From assembly GCA_002731825.1 (NCBI GenBank), contig PCCS01000023.1:1-64000 (forward strand): a DNA stretch of 64,000 bases, written 5' to 3'. A program made the translations under genes and the position numbers. This stretch comes from Myxococcales bacterium. Lineage in GTDB: Bacteria; Myxococcota_A; Bradymonadia; UBA7976; UBA1532. The notes under the pieces were generated by a model. The model saw only the letters and a list, made by a program, of their open reading frames with translations. It was not told the DNA's origin and made no database searches. Positions 1 to 10,700 of the stretch are shown here, piece after piece (within the stretch, counting starts at the first letter, position 1; each line of letters starts with the position of its first letter).

Positions 1-1
1 C

Positions 2-2452
2 ACTATTCTCGTCGTCGATGAAGCCATATTGGCTCTGGCAGGTCACTCATTCGAATCGCCTATCAAGTCGTTCTACAAACCCAACGCAGCCGGTGTCAGC
101 GATCTGAGTTCTAGAGACTATGTTCTGTTGGCAAACCCCGAATTTAATCGGGCCGATGGACGCGAAAAACCACATCCACGTGGTATGGGGCGTAAATCAA
201 AAATCGGCAAACGGACAAAGGTCTACACTTTTGACGATGCTTTAGTGCCTGCCGCAACCGCGTTGGCTTCGGACGAGCCGCTCGCAGAGGCCGTCGCACA
301 AAGAGGAAAAACAACGGTTCGACATCGATTTGACGCATTAGCCCTTTTCGCCGGCTCAATTCCGACTGACGAGACAGGCCAAGCGCAGGTATCGGTTTCC
401 ATGCCCGACAGCCTGACCCGGTATCGAATCGTGGCCTACGCCGTATCAAGCCCAAACCAATTTGGGCTGGCCGAATCGACAATAACGGTCCGACAGCCTT
501 TGATGGTCCGGCCGTCTCCGCCTCGGTTTCTAAATTTTGGCGACAAAGCTCATTTCCCTGTCGTGATTCAGAATCTGACGGACAAGGACCTAAGCACACA
601 CGTTGCCTTGGATGTCAGAAATCTGAAGATCACAGGCCCAGCCGGACACGTCGTGACCGTGCCCGCAAAGGATCGGATCGAGGTTTTGTTTGCCATCGAT
701 ACAGTCAGTCCGGGAAAAGCAGCCTATCAAGTGGTCACCGCCGCTGGGCCTCATTCAGATGCCCAGACAGGTCAATTTCCTGTTTGGACACCTGCAACCA
801 CGGAAGCGTTTGCAACGTATGGCGTCATCGACAGTGGACACTCAGTCCACCAGCTGAAATTACCCACCGATATCATCGGCCAGTATGGGGGCCTTAAAGT
901 CTCGACATCATCGACAGCATTACAGGAATTGACCGACGCGTTCATCTATTTGGTCAATTACCGATTCTCGTGCAGTGAACAGATCGCCTCACGGATCTTG
1001 AGCATCGCGGCCATGAAGGACGTCCTCGGTGCGTTCAACACAGACACGCTCCCCAGCGCCGATACACTCGCCGTGACCATGGCGACCAATTTTAAGTGGT
1101 TGGCCTCGCGGCAAGCCGCAGATGGGGGGATTCCCTTCTGGAGACCCGGCGGTCGGACCTGGCCTTTTCTCACGGTTCATGTCGCCCATGCCGTCGCGAT
1201 GGCTCAAACAAAAGGCTATCAAGTACCCAGCACACTGCGAAAGAAACTCCTCCGCTACCTGAGTCGAATCGATGCCCATATGCCGAGTCAATACAAAGCC
1301 CAGACCCGTCAGGTGATTAAATCATATGCGCTGTATGTCCTGCATCTCCTGGGACGAAACACGGTTGCAGACAGTGACATGCTGATCACGTCTATCGGAT
1401 TAGACAAACTCCCGCTCACTAGCCTGGGTTTTCTATTGCCCATCTTGAGTCGTGACGACGCCACGGCCTCGCAACGAAAGCGCATTGTCAATTATCTGTA
1501 TGGCAAACTGTCTGAGACGGCAGGGCGAGCGAACTTCGTATCGTCGACCAGCGATTCTGATTATCTGACCTTGCATTCAAAGCGCCGTCTTGATGCCATT
1601 CTATTGAACGCGTTGATCGCCTCCGAACCGACGTCAGATGCGATCCCCAAATTGGTCCGGGGCTTACTCAGTCAGCGGACGCGCGGGCGCTGGGGCAATA
1701 CACAAGAGAACGTGTTCGTCCTGCTCGCCCTCGACCGCTATTTCCAAGCCTATGAAAAGTCCGGTCCAAACTTTGTTGCCAAAGTATGGGTCGGGGATGG
1801 TCTCGCCGGTAAACACACATTTAATACACGCTCGGCCGTGACCGAGAATGTGGCTGTCCCCATGGATTATCTCCATCGGCTCAGTGGGGTACAGCCCATC
1901 ACTCTTACAAAAAAAGGCACAGGTCGGCTCTACTATAGGCTTGCTCTAAACTACGCGCCTAAAAATCTGTCTCTGGGGCCTGTGAATCATGGATTTGTTG
2001 TATCACGGCGCTATGAGCCAATGGATCACCCCGATGATGTTCGCCTGGCGAATGACGGCACTTGGCGCATTAAGGCGGGGTCTCGAGTGCGTGTTCGGCT
2101 GTCCATGTTCGCCAAGTCCAGGCGCTATCACGTTGCACTCGTCGATCCATTACCAGGCGGCCTAGAAACCACCAACCTCGCCCTCGATGGACAGTCAAAA
2201 AGCCAGCAGCATGAATCAAGCATAGAGCGCATCCATGGGGGCTGGCGGCGGACGTGGTATGCCCATCAGAACTTGAGAGATGAGCGTGTCGAAGCCTTTA
2301 CGTCGATGCTCTGGGCAGGCGGATATGAGTATACGTATGTGGCCAGGGCAACGACACCGGGTCAATTCATAGCGGCGCCACCCAAGGCGGAGGAAATGTA
2401 TAATCCAGAGACCTACGGACGGGGACAAACTGACCGAGTGATCATCGAGTGA
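2..2452 (+). CDS. Alpha-2-macroglobulin family protein, C-terminal part (5' truncated by window edge)
   Basis: Frame is open to the window start (TILVVDEAILALAGHSFE, a typical A2M VVDEA segment upstream of the listed start). MPDSLTRYRIVAYAVS, and CSEQ thioester-type motif in YRFSCSEQIASRIL. Confidence 0.9.
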   Translation, partial: TILVVDEAILALAGHSFESPIKSFYKPNAAGVSDLSSRDYVLLANPEFNRADGREKPHPRGMGRKSKIGKRTKVYTFDDALVPAATALASDEPLAEAVAQRGKTTVRHRFDALALFAGSIPTDETGQAQVSVSMPDSLTRYRIVAYAVSSPNQFGLAESTITVRQPLMVRPSPPRFLNFGDKAHFPVVIQNLTDKDLSTHVALDVRNLKITGPAGHVVTVPAKDRIEVLFAIDTVSPGKAAYQVVTAAGPHSDAQTGQFPVWTPATTEAFATYGVIDSGHSVHQLKLPTDIIGQYGGLKVSTSSTALQELTDAFIYLVNYRFSCSEQIASRILSIAAMKDVLGAFNTDTLPSADTLAVTMATNFKWLASRQAADGGIPFWRPGGRTWPFLTVHVAHAVAMAQTKGYQVPSTLRKKLLRYLSRIDAHMPSQYKAQTRQVIKSYALYVLHLLGRNTVADSDMLITSIGLDKLPLTSLGFLLPILSRDDATASQRKRIVNYLYGKLSETAGRANFVSSTSDSDYLTLHSKRRLDAILLNALIASEPTSDAIPKLVRGLLSQRTRGRWGNTQENVFVLLALDRYFQAYEKSGPNFVAKVWVGDGLAGKHTFNTRSAVTENVAVPMDYLHRLSGVQPITLTKKGTGRLYYRLALNYAPKNLSLGPVNHGFVVSRRYEPMDHPDDVRLANDGTWRIKAGSRVRVRLSMFAKSRRYHVALVDPLPGGLETTNLALDGQSKSQQHESSIERIHGGWRRTWYAHQNLRDERVEAFTSMLWAGGYEYTYVARATTPGQFIAAPPKAEEMYNPETYGRGQTDRVIIE

Positions 2453-2486
2453 GACTCAATTGAGCAGAACAGGCTAAAGCCGGGGC

Positions 2487-3302
2487 TTACTCCCCCATAT
2501 ATCCGTCGCAGCTGTCGATATCTAAAACGCCCAAAAGGCGTCTCATTTCACATTCCCCCTGGATAAAAGGTCTAGGCGGATCCGCTTGCGGATTGCTTGC
2601 GAACACCATCAGCATATTCGATGCATCCAGGACGTATTGACGTGGCAAACTACTGCCCGCAGCACTCGGGTCGATAAAGCGACGCGTGTTATTGAAGTCA
2701 TTATCCCGAATGATCACAAAGGGCAGTGAGGCTTCGGCTTCGCTGACAACACCATCTCTATCGCGATCGAGTTTATTGGTCCGGTACTGGCTCATATAGG
2801 TTTTTGATGGCGGATTATACTCGGCGTCCTCACCCACGATCCAGACCACCTTGAGCCCCTGTGGCGCATGGGCCTGAAGGTAATCCAATGCTTTGTCCGC
2901 ATAGGTCTCGCAGGCGCCACACCAGCCTGTGGTCAAAAAGACCCAAACAACCTCGGCACCACCACCGCAGAAAGAGTGGAAGTGAAAGGGTGCACCGGTC
3001 TCACGACCCATTTCGTCTAGCGTCCCATTGTACTGCTCCGGCATAAAGTTAGCGATCTGCGCACCGGGGCCTTTACCGGCCTGGCTCTCATCGAATTCAC
3101 AATCAGCATTGGGTTCGAATACGAAGGGATCGTCGACGGCATCTGGCAGACTATCAGCCATGCTCGCCCCCATGTCGACAGTCCCATTGGGTATCGGCTC
3201 AGCTAAACTCGCTGAATCGCCTCCACCATCGCCACCGCAGGCTGCGAGACCAAGTCCCAAAAGCAAAACCATCAGTTGGTATTCGATCGTCATTCGTCGC
3301 AT
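2487..3302 (-). CDS. Lipoprotein with thioredoxin/redoxin-like domain and an embedded EF-hand-type loop
   Basis: Lipobox LGLAACGG; WVFLTTGWCGACETYADKAL (CxxC) redox motif; DRDRDGVVSEAE matches the EF-hand loop DxDxDGxxSxxE. Confidence 0.75.
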   Translation of the reverse strand: MRRMTIEYQLMVLLLGLGLAACGGDGGGDSASLAEPIPNGTVDMGASMADSLPDAVDDPFVFEPNADCEFDESQAGKGPGAQIANFMPEQYNGTLDEMGRETGAPFHFHSFCGGGAEVVWVFLTTGWCGACETYADKALDYLQAHAPQGLKVVWIVGEDAEYNPPSKTYMSQYRTNKLDRDRDGVVSEAEASLPFVIIRDNDFNNTRRFIDPSAAGSSLPRQYVLDASNMLMVFASNPQADPPRPFIQGECEMRRLLGVLDIDSCDGYMGE

Positions 3303-3496
3303 TGCATCTATCCTCTTCTAATTACAGTTTGGATGCGATGCGCAATCGTCATCCTCGGCTGAAGCATAAGGGGGGCGGACCGTTTATGGCAAGTTACGAC
3401 TTTCGGCAAAAGAGACGACGTAGTGTCGTTCCCGCAGTCTGCTGCGCACAAAATTCAAGTAGGCTCTGCCATTTTATAATACGGCCGGTAACGATT

Positions 3497-4360
3497 TCAC
3501 CCTTGGGCAGCGAAGGCGGCTCGGGCTTCATCTGGCGAGGCGATTTCGCGGCCGCACTCTCGCGCGATGTTGACCAGACTTTCAATGAGCTGACCATTTC
3601 CGCTGGCCCGCTCTCCGTTTGGTAGATAAAACGTATCTTCAAGGCCTGTTCGCAGGTGGCCACCGAGCTCAGCGGTCCGCCGGTGAACAGCCCAAACGGT
3701 CTCCCGACCGATGACGATAGACTGCCATTTAGCCCCCTCGGGGATTTCATCGAGCAACAAGGGCAACCAGCTGGCTTTAGCCGGCATGCCAGACGCAACC
3801 CCCATGACCAGCGATACGTGGAGAGGATCTCTCAATAATCCCGCTTTTTGAAACATACCAATGGAGCGTACGATACCGGTGTCAAAACACTCGCACTCAG
3901 GTGTAATGCCTAGTTCGTACATGACCTTTAAAAACTGCTCAATTTTGCTCACCGGGTTGCCAAACAACATAGGTGGCCAAGCCCACTCACCGTTTCGCCT
4001 CACTTTTAAGTAGTTGAGCGATCCTGAGTTCATCGCAGCCACTTCGGGCTTACAGCGACGCAGGCACTCGACAGGTCCTGAGATGTCATCGCCCATGACA
4101 CCGGTGGAGAAATTAAGTAGAACGCCAGGACATGCATCTCGAATGGCATCGGAGATGTCGGCTGCCACATCGGGTTCCCAAGTTGGCAGGAAGCCCATCC
4201 CTTCCTTTTGATTCCGGAAATGAATGTGCATCACCGACGCGCCCGCGTCATAGGCTTCTTTGGCCGAGGCAGCCATCTCTTCTGGTGTCACCGGTACGGG
4301 ATATTTGTCGGGATTGGTCAACACACCGGTGACAGCGCAAGTCACGATCGCTTTATCCAT
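3497..4360 (-). CDS. Beta-keto acid cleavage enzyme (BKACE / DUF849, 3-keto-5-aminohexanoate cleavage enzyme family)
   Basis: MDKAIVTCAVTGVLTNPDKYPVPVTPEEMAASAKEAYDAGASVMHIHFRN...LNFSTG...ECFDTGIV. Start moved to ATG at 4360, which has an adjacent GGAGGCTCCC Shine-Dalgarno. Confidence 0.9.
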   Translation of the reverse strand: MDKAIVTCAVTGVLTNPDKYPVPVTPEEMAASAKEAYDAGASVMHIHFRNQKEGMGFLPTWEPDVAADISDAIRDACPGVLLNFSTGVMGDDISGPVECLRRCKPEVAAMNSGSLNYLKVRRNGEWAWPPMLFGNPVSKIEQFLKVMYELGITPECECFDTGIVRSIGMFQKAGLLRDPLHVSLVMGVASGMPAKASWLPLLLDEIPEGAKWQSIVIGRETVWAVHRRTAELGGHLRTGLEDTFYLPNGERASGNGQLIESLVNIARECGREIASPDEARAAFAAQG

Positions 4361-4729
4361 GGGAGCCTCCTCAGATCTCATTGTATGCGTCTCTCGACAC
4401 GGCAGTATGACATATTCACCTTCAGGGCGACAGGACACTCCAATTCAAGGTTACAGCATGCTCATTATCTGGGATTGACGTCAGCTTTTGTCCGGATCTG
4501 CAAACCTATCTCATGATGGTCTTCAAATCGGCGTCCGATCTAAGTCCGTGCTAGAGCCAATTGAGCTGTTTTTTAGGACGTTTTCTGTTCGATTTTCCAC
4601 TATGCGGAAGACGGTCCAAAACGCCGTCGACATATGAAACTCACAGAAACTATCCTGCAAATTTAAAAACGCTTTTGCCTATCTACACCTCTCTGGTTTA
4701 AACTGTCGGGGTCGAGGGGAAGGTTTATT

Positions 4730-7700
4730 ATGTTTACTAGGTCACAAATTGCAGTGATCACGTGTGTGCTGAGTCTAGTCGGCGGTCTAACCGTTGCTCA
4801 AGCACTGCCTAATCGCTTTCATCAAGAAGGCTACGTAATCGATGTGAACGGCGCCCCCATCGAGGGTGATTTTGCCATTCGTGTGCGCATTTACAGTTCC
4901 GTGGAGGGAAATAATCTGCTCTTCGAGGAAGTGCATCCACGGGTGACATTCACGCGAGGCATCTACTCCATTTCAATCGGCAGCGAGGTACAGCTCCCCG
5001 CCGGTCTATTTGAACGGGATGCTTTGTTTTACGGGGTTGCTATCGATGACCAACCTGAACTTAGGCCGCTTGTGGAAATTCTCAAGGTGCCGGCCGCATT
5101 CATCGCCGACAATGCCATCAACGTGACCGGCGACATTACCCCGTCCAGCGTGGCCATTGACGGCGTTGGAGTCGTCATCGATGCCCAAGGGAATTGGGTG
5201 GGTAATCCAGCAGGGCTTCGCGGCCCATCTGGTCGGGATGGTGATCAAGGCGCAGCAGGTCCGCCCGGGCCTCAGGGACCCCAAGGGCCTCAAGGTCCCG
5301 CCGGCCAAGTCGGTGCCGAAGGACAACAAGGGTCGGCTGACACACCCGAGCAGGTGCGTGCAAAGCTAAGGCAGGTGGATGGAACAGGGTCCGAGATCGA
5401 CGCCGACTTGCTCGATGGAATCGACAGCAGTGAGTTCGTTAGGACAGCTCAGCAGGTTCTTCAACTTCTGCTCACAGTCGATGGTGAAGGCTCGCGCATC
5501 AACGCCGACTATTTTGACGGCATCGACTCCAATAAGTTTGTCCGGACCGCCGATCAGGTGCTGACCTTACTGCTCCGTGTCGACGGGATTGACAGTCTTT
5601 TGGATGCAGACTTTCTAGATGGGCTTAGCTCTGAGGAATTCTGGAAGAGAACCGATGAAGTGGATGCAGCGACCCTGGGCGGACAACCCCTAGACGTATT
5701 TGTCCGGACGCCGGCTCATGTCTTAGAACGACTGCTACGAGTTGATGGCACGGGCAGTGGTATAGACGCTGACCGGCTGGATGGTTTCGATTCGTCAGAA
5801 TTCGTTCGAACGGCAGCGCAAATCCTCGAGCTTATAAAAACCGTCGATGGCAGTAATTCAGGTCTCGATGCAGACCGAATCGATGGCATCGATTCCAGCC
5901 AATTCGTCAGAACAGCGCAACAGGTTCTAGACCGACTTAAGACCATCGATGGGCAAGGGTCGGGGGTTGATGCCGATCGAATCGATGGAATTGACAGCTC
6001 TGCTTTTCTCCGTGGTGATGGCGACGTGGTTATCAATGGGAATCTCACAGTGCGCGGCGACACGAGTTTTGGCGGTGCGACAGACATTCACAATGTGACA
6101 ACAGAAGGCATGGGTCCATGCAACGAAGAGACCCGAGGCCGAGTGTATTTCAACATCGAGCAGCAACGGTTCAAGGGGTGTAATGGCACTGAATGGGTCA
6201 ATATGTCGCGCGGTGTCGCTGGCGGCGATGGCGGTCCCGCCGATAAGGAACTCATCGAAGTCGATGGCGCGCGCCAATGGAGCGACAATACCTTCGCGGC
6301 AAGTTGCCGCGAATATTTACAAGATGAAGCCTATATCGGCGGCGGCGATGGCCGATACCGACTGAGTAATGACGGGGGTCAGCCCTACGTCGTGTACTGT
6401 GACATGACCACCAATGGCGGTGGCTGGACGGTCGTGGGTCATTATCGTTCGGGGACGGCAGGCTCACCACCAGGCCATGACAACCGGGACTACTCACTGT
6501 TTATGAGAGCCCGACTAAACGCCCCATTCGGCTTAGGCGAACACTATGCAAATCCCAACAGCGACGGGACTTGGACGGATTGGCGCGTCTTGAATAACAT
6601 CGGCTGGCCAGCAGAGTTTGCCGTGGTTATCGACCAAGGCAATGAGTTTCAAACCGGCTGGGAGAACTACGGCCGGAAGGTCATCTACCGGGTCAAAAAC
6701 CGAAATCAAATGCCCAATTATGGCACGACTCAAAACATCGCGGCAAACGACAACCTGATGTTTAAATTTCATCCGGCGGAGAACTGGACCGATGTCGGTG
6801 ATGGGTCTCGGTCGGGGACCTATTATTGGTTCCCACGCAACCCTCAAGATCAATACCTCGGGATGTTTCACGTCAGTAATTACCGCTATATTGGTGATGG
6901 GCAAGCAGCCAGTAATTATGAGTATGGAACGTACTTTGGTGTCGGTGTGCCCGGAGGGAACGACACCTGGCAGCACAATTCGCGCTTGCTCATTCGCGAA
7001 ATGGTCGACCCCCCGGCAGACGATCAAACACGCCTTGAAACCGATGACGATGGGGTTCGAAGTTGGTCCGATGGAACCACGGCAAAGACGTGCCAAGACT
7101 ACCGAAACCCACCGGAAGAGTTCTATCAGGGTAACATCGACTCGGGTAAGTACGAGATCGCCACAACATCGGGCCCGATTACCGTTTTCTGCGATATGGA
7201 AACAGACGGCGGTGGCTGGACCATGCTGGGACATTATCGCCAGCCAACGACAGAAAATGCACCTCCGGGCTTACAGAATCGTGATTACGCCTACTTCATG
7301 AAAGCCCGCAGCAATGAGTCATTCGGCCGGTCTACCTATCTTGCCGATCCCGACAGCCCGGGTGCTTGGACGGACTGGCGGTCATTGGAAAATGCGGGGT
7401 GGCCCATCGAATTCGCCGTCGTACTCGATCAAGGGGCACAATACAGCTCGGGTTGGGAAGACTATAACGCTAAAGCGATTTATCAGGTCAAACACAGAAA
7501 CGTCATGCCCAATTACGGGACGACACAAAACATCGCTGCGGGCGACAATGTGCTCTACAAGTTCTCGCCGAGTGGTGGCTGGACCGACATCCATAACAAC
7601 TCTAAATCCGGTCATTACTACTGGTATCCACGGGCGGCCAATAACGATTACCTAACCCTGTTTCATGTCAGTAACTACCGCTTCCTCGATGGGCGTGCTG

Positions 7701-10700
7701 ATACCAACTATCAGTATGCCAACTACTACGGACGCGGTGTTCCGGGAGGCGACAATAGCTGGCGCCATGGGTCTCGAATGCTATTTCGCTCTCTGGGCGA
7801 GCCACCTGAGGAAGGGCAAGTGCGCCTGACGCCAGGGGATGATGGCGCCTTGTCTTGGTCAGACGGCAGTGTTCCTAACTCGTGTAAGGGCTATCTTGAT
7901 GCCCCTGAGAATGCGTATCTGGGCGACCGCCTGTCCGGAAAGTATAGAATTCGCAACTCGATTGGCGAGCAGACAGTGTACTGCGATATGGACACGGATG
8001 GTGGTGGGTGGACCATGCTTGGTCACTATCGACATCCTGGGCGAGATAATGCCCCTGGAGATATCGCGAGCCGCGATTACTCCTATTTCATGAAAGCCAG
8101 AGAAGACCGAACTTTTGGTCGACAAGAGTACTTGGCCAACCCCAATAGTGATGGGGCATGGACTGATTTCAGGCCTCTAAAAGACATGGGTTTCCCAGTC
8201 GAATTCGCCATCGTCTTGAACGAAACAGGCTTCTATTCACCGAGTTGGGAGAACTACAATCGTAAGGTCGTCTATCGAGTCAAAAACCGAAATGTCATGC
8301 CAAACTACGGGACCCAACAAAATCTCGCGGCAGGCGATAACTTACTCTACAAGCTCAATACAGGAGACAACTGGGTCGATGTGGGCAGTAATTCAAAATC
8401 GGGTCATTACTATTGGTATCCGCGAAATCAAGGAAATGCCTATCTGACCCTTTTCCATGTCAGTAATTATAGTTACATCGATGGTCGAGCCGCGACCGAC
8501 TATCATTACTCAAATTACTATGGAACCGGTGTGCCAGGTGGGAACAATTCCTGGCACTATGGCTCCCGGATGTTAGTCCGCGAATTAGGCGATGGCCCGG
8601 CCGAAGATCAAGAACGGATTGTGGCGGGGGACGATGGCGCCCGTCGATGGGCTGACGGAGACTTACGGCGTTCGTGTAAGGAATATCTGAACGATGTGCC
8701 TGAAGGCGCATACACCGGCGACTTACTGTCTGGAATGTATCGACTCAATACGCCTGCAGGGGAAATTAACACCTACTGCGATATGGACACCGATGGCGGT
8801 GGCTGGACAATGGTGGGCCACTACCGGCATCCCGGGCGGAGTAACGCACCGGCCGATATCAACAGCCGAGACTACGCCTACTTTATGAAAGCTCGAACCG
8901 ACGAAGCCTATGGGCGGCCCGAGTATTACGGGGATCCAAACAGTGAAGGCGCATGGACTGATTGGCGATTGCTATCGGGTATGAGCTGGCCATTGGAATT
9001 TGCCGTTATCCTAGACCAGGGGCGCGCCTACCAGACCAACTGGGAAGACTATAATGCAAAGGCCATCTACCGAGTCAAAAACCGAAATATCATGCCCAAT
9101 TATGGCACCCAACAAAACCTGACATCTGGCGACAACTTACTCTACAAGTTGAGTCCCAATAACAACTGGACCGACGTGGGAGGCAACTCAAAGTCGGGCC
9201 ACTACTATTGGTATCCGCGGCATTCCAATAATAATTACCTGACTCTATTTCACGTCAGTAATTACAACTACATCGATGGCCGAGCCGGGACCGACTACCA
9301 CTATTCGAATTATTACGGAGTGGGGATCCCTGGCGGCAATAACTCTTGGCACCATGGCTCTCGCATGCTGGTTCGTGAATCAGCCCCCCTACCCGATCCA
9401 GACCGACTGCGCATCGTCGCTGATCAAAACGACGTGCGTTCATGGTCGAACGGCCAAGTACGAAGGACGTGTAAAGAATACCTACAACAAGTCCCCAATG
9501 GCGGGGATGAGACCACCTTGCTGAGTGGTCGGTATTACATAGAAACGCCAAGCGGTCGAATTCCAGTCTACTGTGATATGGCCACCGATGGGGGTGGTTG
9601 GACTATGCTCGGACATTACCGACATCCTGGCCGAAGTAATGCACCGGCCGATGTCAACAGCCGAGACTATGCCTACTTTATGAAAGCACGGAGTAACCAA
9701 ACCTATGGGCGGCCTCAATACATAGCCAATCCTGACAGTGAAGGTGCCTGGACTGACTTCCGTGTCCTAGAGCACATCAGCTGGCCTATCGAAATGGCCA
9801 TTGTACTGGACCAAGGACGCTCATTTCTCACCAATTGGGAAGACCACAGCGCAAAGGCAATTTATCGCGTCAAACACCGTAATATTATGCCCAACTATGG
9901 CACCCAGCAAAATCTCACTGCGTCGGACAACCTCTTGTATAAGCTGAGTCCAAATAACAACTGGACAGACGTCGGTGGTAACTCAAAGTCGGGCCATTAC
10001 TATTGGTATCCTCGGCATTCCAACAACAATTACCTGACTCTATTTCACGTCAGTAATTACAATTACATCGACGGTCGTGCAGGCACCGACTATCACTATT
10101 CGAATTATTATGGCGTCGGAATCCCTGGCGGTGACAATTCTTGGCATCATGGCTCTCGCATCCTGATGCGCGAAATTGAGCCGCTTCCCGCGGCTGATGT
10201 TCTCCGCATCATAGACGGTGAAAACGGCGCCAAACGCTGGTCCGACGAGCGCCTGTCCGCGAGCTGCCTCGAATACAGAGCAAGTCGGAATGGCGCATAC
10301 GAGCCGTCGATTGTCTCGGGCCTCTATCGTCTGGACACAGCGCAGGGTGAAATCGATGCATACTGCGACATGGAGACCGATGGCGGTGGGTGGACCTTGG
10401 TTGGACATTACAGACATCCAGGTCGTAGCAATGCGCCCGCTGATGTCAACAGCCGAGATTACGCCTACTTCATGAAGGCTCGGAATAACGAGACCTACGG
10501 GCGTCCCGAGTACATTGGTAATCCAGACAGCGACGGGGCCTGGACCGACTGGCGTCACTTAGCTGGTATGAATTTTCCCATCGAGTTTGCAGTCGTGTTG
10601 GATCAAGGACAGTCGGCACTGATTCCATGGGATACATGGAATGCGAAAGCCATTTACCGGGTCGCCAATCGAAATATCATGCCCAACTATGGAACAGAGC

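Noticed and set aside
3618-3628. TTGGTAGATAAA as another copy of the operator box
   Set aside because: 9/10 match, but inside the BKACE coding sequence (codes for YLPN); likewise TGGTAGATGT near 58003 lies in a CDS.
6533-7234. Long antisense ORFs over the fibrinogen-like repeats (also 10040-10558, 7859-8125, 8460-8711)
   Set aside because: They recur in register with each repeat and mirror the coding strand's codon bias; no RBS or recognisable product, so they are shadow ORFs.
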